A stretch of 10,317 bases of DNA from assembly GCA_937864935.1 (NCBI GenBank), contig CALMDN010000377.1, forward strand, positions 1 through 10,317. Reading direction: 5' to 3'. Below, piece after piece: positions 6,743-10,317 of the stretch. The translations under genes and the position numbers were made by a program. Numbering within the stretch: the first letter of the stretch is position 1; the number at the start of each line of letters is the position of its first letter. The notes below the pieces were generated by a model. That model saw nothing but the letters and a program-made list of their open reading frames with translations. It was not told the origin of the DNA and did not search any database. Origin of the DNA: an uncultured Bacteroidales bacterium (GTDB taxonomy: Bacteria; Bacteroidota; Bacteroidia; Bacteroidales; Lentimicrobiaceae).

Positions 6743-6772
6743 AAGCTCGCAGGGTTTTACCCTGCGGGCTTT
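6743..6772 (+). terminator. Strong hairpin between lipoprotein and receptor, probable attenuator/terminator
   Basis: The arms AGCTCGCAGGGT (6744-6755) and ACCCTGCGGGCT (6759-6770) pair over 12 bp with one U-G wobble and a TTT loop, extend by another A-T pair, and are followed by TTATT. It lies 23 bp after the lipoprotein stop and 40 bp before the receptor start. The U-tract is short and no promoter is visible before the receptor, so partial termination, or mRNA 3'-end protection, that leaves more lipoprotein than receptor message is likely. Confidence 0.65.
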
Positions 6773-6812
6773 ATTAACGAATATCGATTAAAAACAATAT
6801 CAATAAAAAAGT

Positions 6813-9713
6813 ATGCACAATTTAAAATTTCTTTCAATCCTGTTGTTTATTGTCCTCACAGGTAAACTGCTTCTGGCGCAGAACGGATTTATCCGGGGTA
6901 GTGTTTTTGACGATACTACCGGAGAAACCCTTCCGGGGGTAACCATCTTTGTTGAAGGAACCACCACAGGCACTCTAACGGATTTTGACGGTAAATTCAA
7001 CCTGAGCATAGCACCGGGGAAATACAACATAAGAATTTCATTTATTTCTTATGAAACAGTAAACCTTAAAGAGGTTGCCGTCACTTCAGGAAAAGTCACC
7101 CTGTTTGAGAACATCAGGCTGAAAGAAGCCAAGATTGAACTTGCCGAAGTTACCATTACCGCCGAAGCGGTGAGAAATTCTGAAGTGGCCTTACTCACCA
7201 TGAAGCAGAAATCAGCCAACCTGATTGACGGTATTTCGGCTGCCAATTTCAGGAAAATCGGTGATTCAGATGCTGCATCCTCGATGAAGAGGGTTGCCGG
7301 TGTCTCCGTGGAGGGAGGAAAATATGTGTACGTCAGGGGATTGGGCGACAGATACAGCAAAACCATCCTGAACGGAATGGATATCCCGGGCATTGATCCG
7401 GACAGGAACACGGTTCAGATGGACCTGTTTCCAACAAACATAGTTGACAACATTATTGTACATAAATCCTTCAGTGCCAATCTTCCGGCAGATTTTACCG
7501 GGGGAGTTGTGGATATTGAAACAAAAGATTTCCCGGAATTAAAAACCGGGAGTATATCACTCAGTCTTGGCTATAACCCCCTGTTCAACCTCAACAGCGA
7601 TTTCCTCACCTATGAGGGGGGGAGTACCGATTTTTTAGGCTTTGACGACGGAACCCGGGACATTCCGGCCGTAGACAATATACCTCAGTTTTCAGAGGTG
7701 GCTGGTAATCCTGACGGAGAGAAAGGACTGAGATACAAGGAAATTCTTGAGAGTTTTAATCCGGAGATGGGTACATCGCGCAAAACCAGCATGCCGGACT
7801 TCAATTTCGGATTCTCCATAGGGAATCAGATACCAAAAGAGAAGGTAACCTGGGGATACAATGCCTCCTTTTCATATAAGAACTCATCTGAGTTTTATGA
7901 AGAAGTTCAGTATGGCAGGTATGGTGTGGATCCGGCAAAACCGGAAGTTAATGAAATGGATTTCAGGGAGTTTCAGAATGGTGGTCTCGGTGTCAACAAT
8001 GTGATGATCAGCGGTATGGCTGGTGTTGCAATGAAAACCAAATATTCGAAATACAGACTGAATGTCCTGCATCTGCAGAATGGCGAGAAAAGGGCTGGTA
8101 TCTTCATCTACCGGAATTCAGACCTGGGTGCCATCTTTGAAGGAGTTCAGCATAACCTTGAATTCACCGAGCGTTCAATGACCAATATCCTGCTGAATGG
8201 TAAACATCTGTTCTCTGACAACAACTGGCAGCTTGAATGGAAACTGTCACCGTCATTTTCGAGAATGGATGATCCCGACATCCGTTTTACCCGTTATGAA
8301 CTTAAAGACGGAGATTATATTATAGGTACTGAAGCCGGTTTCCCGGAACGGATATGGCGCGAACTGGATGAAGTCAGCCTGTCAGGAAACTTTGATCTGA
8401 CCAGAACCCTGAATGTATTTGGCGAAAAATCACAATTGAAGTTCGGAGGATTGTTAACCCGCAAGGACCGCAATTTTATCATCCGTAACTTTCAGCTGAA
8501 TGTCAGAAATATTCCTTTAACCGGCGATCCCAATGAATTGTACTTTCCTGAAAACCTCTGGCCTTACAATGGAAACCCGGGGCGGGGAACAACCTTCGAA
8601 ACACCTTTTATTCCGGTAAATCGCAATCAGTTTGAAGCTAATAACCTGAATGCCGCAGGCTACGTGTCATGGGAAATGTCACCGCTTTCTTTCCTGAAAC
8701 TTATTCTTGGGGTCAGGACAGAAATGTACCAGCAAAGATATACCGGGCAGAATCAGCTTGGCGACATCGTACTGGACAATGAGAAAGTACTCGACGACCT
8801 GGATATTTTCCCTGCTGCCAACGTAATTTTCAACCTCAGCCAAAGCCAGAATCTTCGGTTTTCGTACTCCAGAACTATCGCGAGACCTTCTATGAAAGAG
8901 TTGTCCTATGCTGAAATATTTGACGCAATTACCGGCAGAACGTTTATCGGTGGTCTTTTCACCGATGAAGAATATAAGCTTGGAATATTCTACTTGGATG
9001 GAAAAATCAAAAGTACCCACATCGATAACCTCGATCTGAGATGGGAAATGTTTGGCAAAGGTGGACAGACAGTTTCACTTGGGGCGTTCTATAAGTATTT
9101 CGTTGACCCGATAGAGATTGTACAGTATTTCACACAGGCAGGTGCGTTCCAGCCCCGGAATGTTGGCGATGGCACGCTCATCGGAATGGAAGCTGAGTTC
9201 AGGAAGAATCTTGAATTTATTAATCCTGTGCTTTCAGCCATCAGCCTGAGCTCAAATTTCACCTACACCATTTCGCGAATAAAACTGAGTTCAACAGAAT
9301 ATGAATCGCGACTAAAAAATGCAAGGGCCGGAGAAACCATCGATAAATACCGCAGCATGGCCGGTCAGGCTCCTTTTATCATCAATGCCGGTCTGGCTTA
9401 TGATGGTTCCGGGAAAGGGTTCCTTCAAGGCCTGGAAGCCGGTATCTACTACAATGTGCAGGGCCCAACCCTCGAAGTAGTGGGAATTGCCTCACTGCGG
9501 GATGTCTATACAAAACCCTTCAACAGTCTGAACCTCAATATCAATAAATCCTTTGGTGAAAGTAAGAAATTTCAGATCGGACTCAAAATTGATAACCTGC
9601 TTGGTGATGTCAAGGAGTCTGTATTCCGGTCATACGAAGCGGCCGATCAATACTACACCTACCTGAAGCAGGGAAGAACTTACCAGCTGAGACTGGGTTA
9701 CAAGTTTTTCTGA
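6813..9713 (+). CDS. TonB-dependent outer membrane receptor with carboxypeptidase-regulatory-like domain
   Basis: A 966-residue outer-membrane beta-barrel transporter that takes up a ligand using TonB/ExbBD energy. A signal peptide (1-22, LLLA/Q) is followed by a CarboxypepD_reg-like/SusC-type N-terminal extension (about 25-104; GETLPGVTIFVEGT, TDFDGKF), a TonB-box-like segment (AEVTITA, 111-117) and the plug (about 130-240; SMKRVAGVSVEGGKYVYVRG, GDRYSKTILNGM, FTGGVVDIETKD). The remainder is the barrel, ending in a C-terminal aromatic (LGYKFF) as required for BAM insertion. The length suits the family. The VRGLGDRYSKT plug is the iron/siderophore-receptor-like branch found widely in Bacteroidota and differs from typical SusC polysaccharide receptors. 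No SusD follows; the beta-helix lipoprotein precedes it by 92 bp and is the likely partner. The ATG at 6813 has an AAAAAAGT leader like that of the lipoprotein. The substrate is unknown; the upstream Pho-box-like array suggests a phosphorus compound (inference). Confidence 0.93.
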   Translation: MHNLKFLSILLFIVLTGKLLLAQNGFIRGSVFDDTTGETLPGVTIFVEGTTTGTLTDFDGKFNLSIAPGKYNIRISFISYETVNLKEVAVTSGKVTLFENIRLKEAKIELAEVTITAEAVRNSEVALLTMKQKSANLIDGISAANFRKIGDSDAASSMKRVAGVSVEGGKYVYVRGLGDRYSKTILNGMDIPGIDPDRNTVQMDLFPTNIVDNIIVHKSFSANLPADFTGGVVDIETKDFPELKTGSISLSLGYNPLFNLNSDFLTYEGGSTDFLGFDDGTRDIPAVDNIPQFSEVAGNPDGEKGLRYKEILESFNPEMGTSRKTSMPDFNFGFSIGNQIPKEKVTWGYNASFSYKNSSEFYEEVQYGRYGVDPAKPEVNEMDFREFQNGGLGVNNVMISGMAGVAMKTKYSKYRLNVLHLQNGEKRAGIFIYRNSDLGAIFEGVQHNLEFTERSMTNILLNGKHLFSDNNWQLEWKLSPSFSRMDDPDIRFTRYELKDGDYIIGTEAGFPERIWRELDEVSLSGNFDLTRTLNVFGEKSQLKFGGLLTRKDRNFIIRNFQLNVRNIPLTGDPNELYFPENLWPYNGNPGRGTTFETPFIPVNRNQFEANNLNAAGYVSWEMSPLSFLKLILGVRTEMYQQRYTGQNQLGDIVLDNEKVLDDLDIFPAANVIFNLSQSQNLRFSYSRTIARPSMKELSYAEIFDAITGRTFIGGLFTDEEYKLGIFYLDGKIKSTHIDNLDLRWEMFGKGGQTVSLGAFYKYFVDPIEIVQYFTQAGAFQPRNVGDGTLIGMEAEFRKNLEFINPVLSAISLSSNFTYTISRIKLSSTEYESRLKNARAGETIDKYRSMAGQAPFIINAGLAYDGSGKGFLQGLEAGIYYNVQGPTLEVVGIASLRDVYTKPFNSLNLNINKSFGESKKFQIGLKIDNLLGDVKESVFRSYEAADQYYTYLKQGRTYQLRLGYKFF

Positions 9714-9724
9714 AGCAGGATAAA

Positions 9725-9747
9725 AGATACCGGAATTCCGGGTCTTT
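9725..9747 (+). terminator. Possible weak terminator after the receptor gene
   Basis: A perfect 12-bp palindrome, CCGGAATTCCGG (9730-9741), begins 17 bp after the receptor stop. With AGA/TCT flanks and a small bulge it forms a hairpin followed by a short TTT. The U-tract is weak. It could terminate the transcript partly, or it could be a chance palindrome. Confidence 0.35.
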
Positions 9748-9800
9748 GAAGGAAGAAGTTTATAATTTTACAACGAATCTTAACAACTTAATTTCAAATC

Positions 9801-10262
9801 ATGAAAAACGCTTTACTTACTGCCTTGTTTCTGATGGTGGTATCGTTGGGATTTTCTCAGAACCTTGAGTACAAAGATGGCCTTTACTATAAAAAAGGTA
9901 TGCTCTATACCGGCACCCACATTGAATATTACGACAATGGCAGAATACTGGTTGAGCTCTCCATCAAAAACGGACTGGAAGATGGTACGGTAAACCACTA
10001 TTACGAAAACGGCAACAAAAAGGAGCAATGGCAATATACCGAAGGAAAGAAAAACGGTACCTGGATCACCTGGAGCGAGGAGGGCGTGAAAATTGCCGAG
10101 GCTTCGTACAAGGATAACCAGAAAGACGGAACCTGGTATATCTGGGACAACAAAGGCACCATGCTATATGAAATGCACTACACCATGGGGAAGAAGACCG
10201 GTATCTGGAAACAATGGGATGAATCCGGCAAACTTATCATGGAAAGAGCGTATACAGACTGA
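9801..10262 (+). CDS. Secreted MORN_2/YwqK-type repeat protein
   Basis: A small exported protein of 153 residues. Residues 1-19 form a Sec signal peptide (LLTALFLMVVSLGFS/Q, the cleavage context common in Bacteroidota) with no lipobox, so it is probably periplasmic or secreted. The mature part has five tandem repeats of about 22-25 residues, at roughly 36-58, 59-83, 84-108, 109-131 and 132-153, with consensus G-T/I-W-x-x-Y/W-x-x-x-G-x-K/L. These match the MORN_2 repeats grouped by databases under 'YwqK family antitoxin'. That name does not imply an antitoxin role: no toxin gene adjoins it and the protein is exported. The repeats form a twisted beta-sheet and usually act as a binding scaffold. 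It lies 87 bp after the receptor gene on the same strand, with a weak hairpin between, so co-transcription is possible but unproven. Function is unknown. Confidence 0.85.
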   Translation: MKNALLTALFLMVVSLGFSQNLEYKDGLYYKKGMLYTGTHIEYYDNGRILVELSIKNGLEDGTVNHYYENGNKKEQWQYTEGKKNGTWITWSEEGVKIAEASYKDNQKDGTWYIWDNKGTMLYEMHYTMGKKTGIWKQWDESGKLIMERAYTD

Positions 10263-10286
10263 TTTTCCTGTTTTCAGATTGCTGCA

Positions 10287-10317
10287 GCTGAGGCGATTTC
10301 TTCATGATCTCCTCAGC
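10287..10317. repeat. Inverted repeat at the right edge, possibly part of a terminator
   Basis: GCTGAGG (10287-10293) and CCTCAGC (10311-10317) are perfect inverted copies separated by 17 bases, 24 bp after the repeat-protein stop. The second arm ends at the window edge, so whether the stem extends or a T-tract follows cannot be seen. Confidence 0.3.

Noticed and set aside
6773..6812. Separate promoter for the receptor gene
   Set aside because: The stretch is A-rich but contains no TAnnTTTG-like element, so readthrough from the lipoprotein promoter is more likely.
9761..9791. TATAATTTTA and TTAACA/TTAA before the repeat-protein gene as promoter or Pho box
   Set aside because: No -33 element lies at the right distance, the two TTAA cores are 8 bp apart and out of phase, and they sit almost on the start codon.
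9801..10262. Antitoxin of a toxin-antitoxin pair
   Set aside because: The repeats match the YwqK-named family, but the protein has a signal peptide and no toxin-like neighbour is present.
10237..10317. Partial convergent gene on the minus strand at the right edge
   Set aside because: One minus frame is open from the edge to a stop at 10239-10237, but it is only 26 codons, overlaps the repeat-protein gene and shows no recognisable tail; it cannot be decided without sequence to the right.

Overview
The window reads as a stretch of Bacteroidota chromosome, probably Bacteroidales or a related marine or sediment lineage. The evidence is a type IX secretion (T9SS) C-terminal sorting domain, a SusC-style TonB-dependent receptor with an N-terminal carboxypeptidase-regulatory-like domain, a lipoprotein with a Bacteroidota surface-export signal (C-K-D-D-E), a DUF6913 gene next to dapA, A-rich leaders without Shine-Dalgarno sequences, and TAnnTTTG-type promoter elements. 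I see no phage, insertion sequence, CRISPR, tRNA or rRNA; the content looks like ordinary vertically inherited genes plus one accessory-looking outer-membrane module.

Layout. Bases 2-100 are the tail of an unidentified + strand gene, followed by about 220 non-coding bases. A + strand cluster then runs DUF6913 protein (325-873), dapA (913-1812) and a large secreted zinc carboxypeptidase with T9SS signal (1828-4134). The gaps are 39 and 15 bp and no terminator lies between them, so they are probably co-transcribed. A convergent multi-pass membrane protein of unknown function (4938 down to 4135) has its stop codon directly abutting the carboxypeptidase stop. The likely terminator for the carboxypeptidase transcript lies inside the coding sequence of this opposing gene.

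The divergent intergenic region (4939-5286) holds a recognisable Bacteroidota promoter for the membrane gene. Facing the other way is an array of five TTAA-core hexamers spaced 10, 11, 11 and 11 bp, ending about 20 bp upstream of a -7-like TTACTTTG. This arrangement looks like a PhoB/PhoP (Pho box) activator site. It drives a surface lipoprotein with an Ig-like domain and a right-handed beta-helix (5287-6720), then a strong hairpin, then a 966-residue TonB-dependent receptor (6813-9713), and after a further gap a small secreted MORN_2/YwqK-repeat protein (9801-10262).

How the genes may work together. The first cluster combines lysine/diaminopimelate biosynthesis with a secreted carboxypeptidase resembling Porphyromonas gingivalis CPG70, which removes C-terminal Lys/Arg; any functional link is inference. 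The second cluster resembles a SusCD-type uptake pair in which a beta-helix lipoprotein takes the place of SusD and precedes the receptor. The Pho-box-like array suggests it may be a phosphate-starvation-induced uptake system. This is the most interesting item in the window and it can be tested directly.
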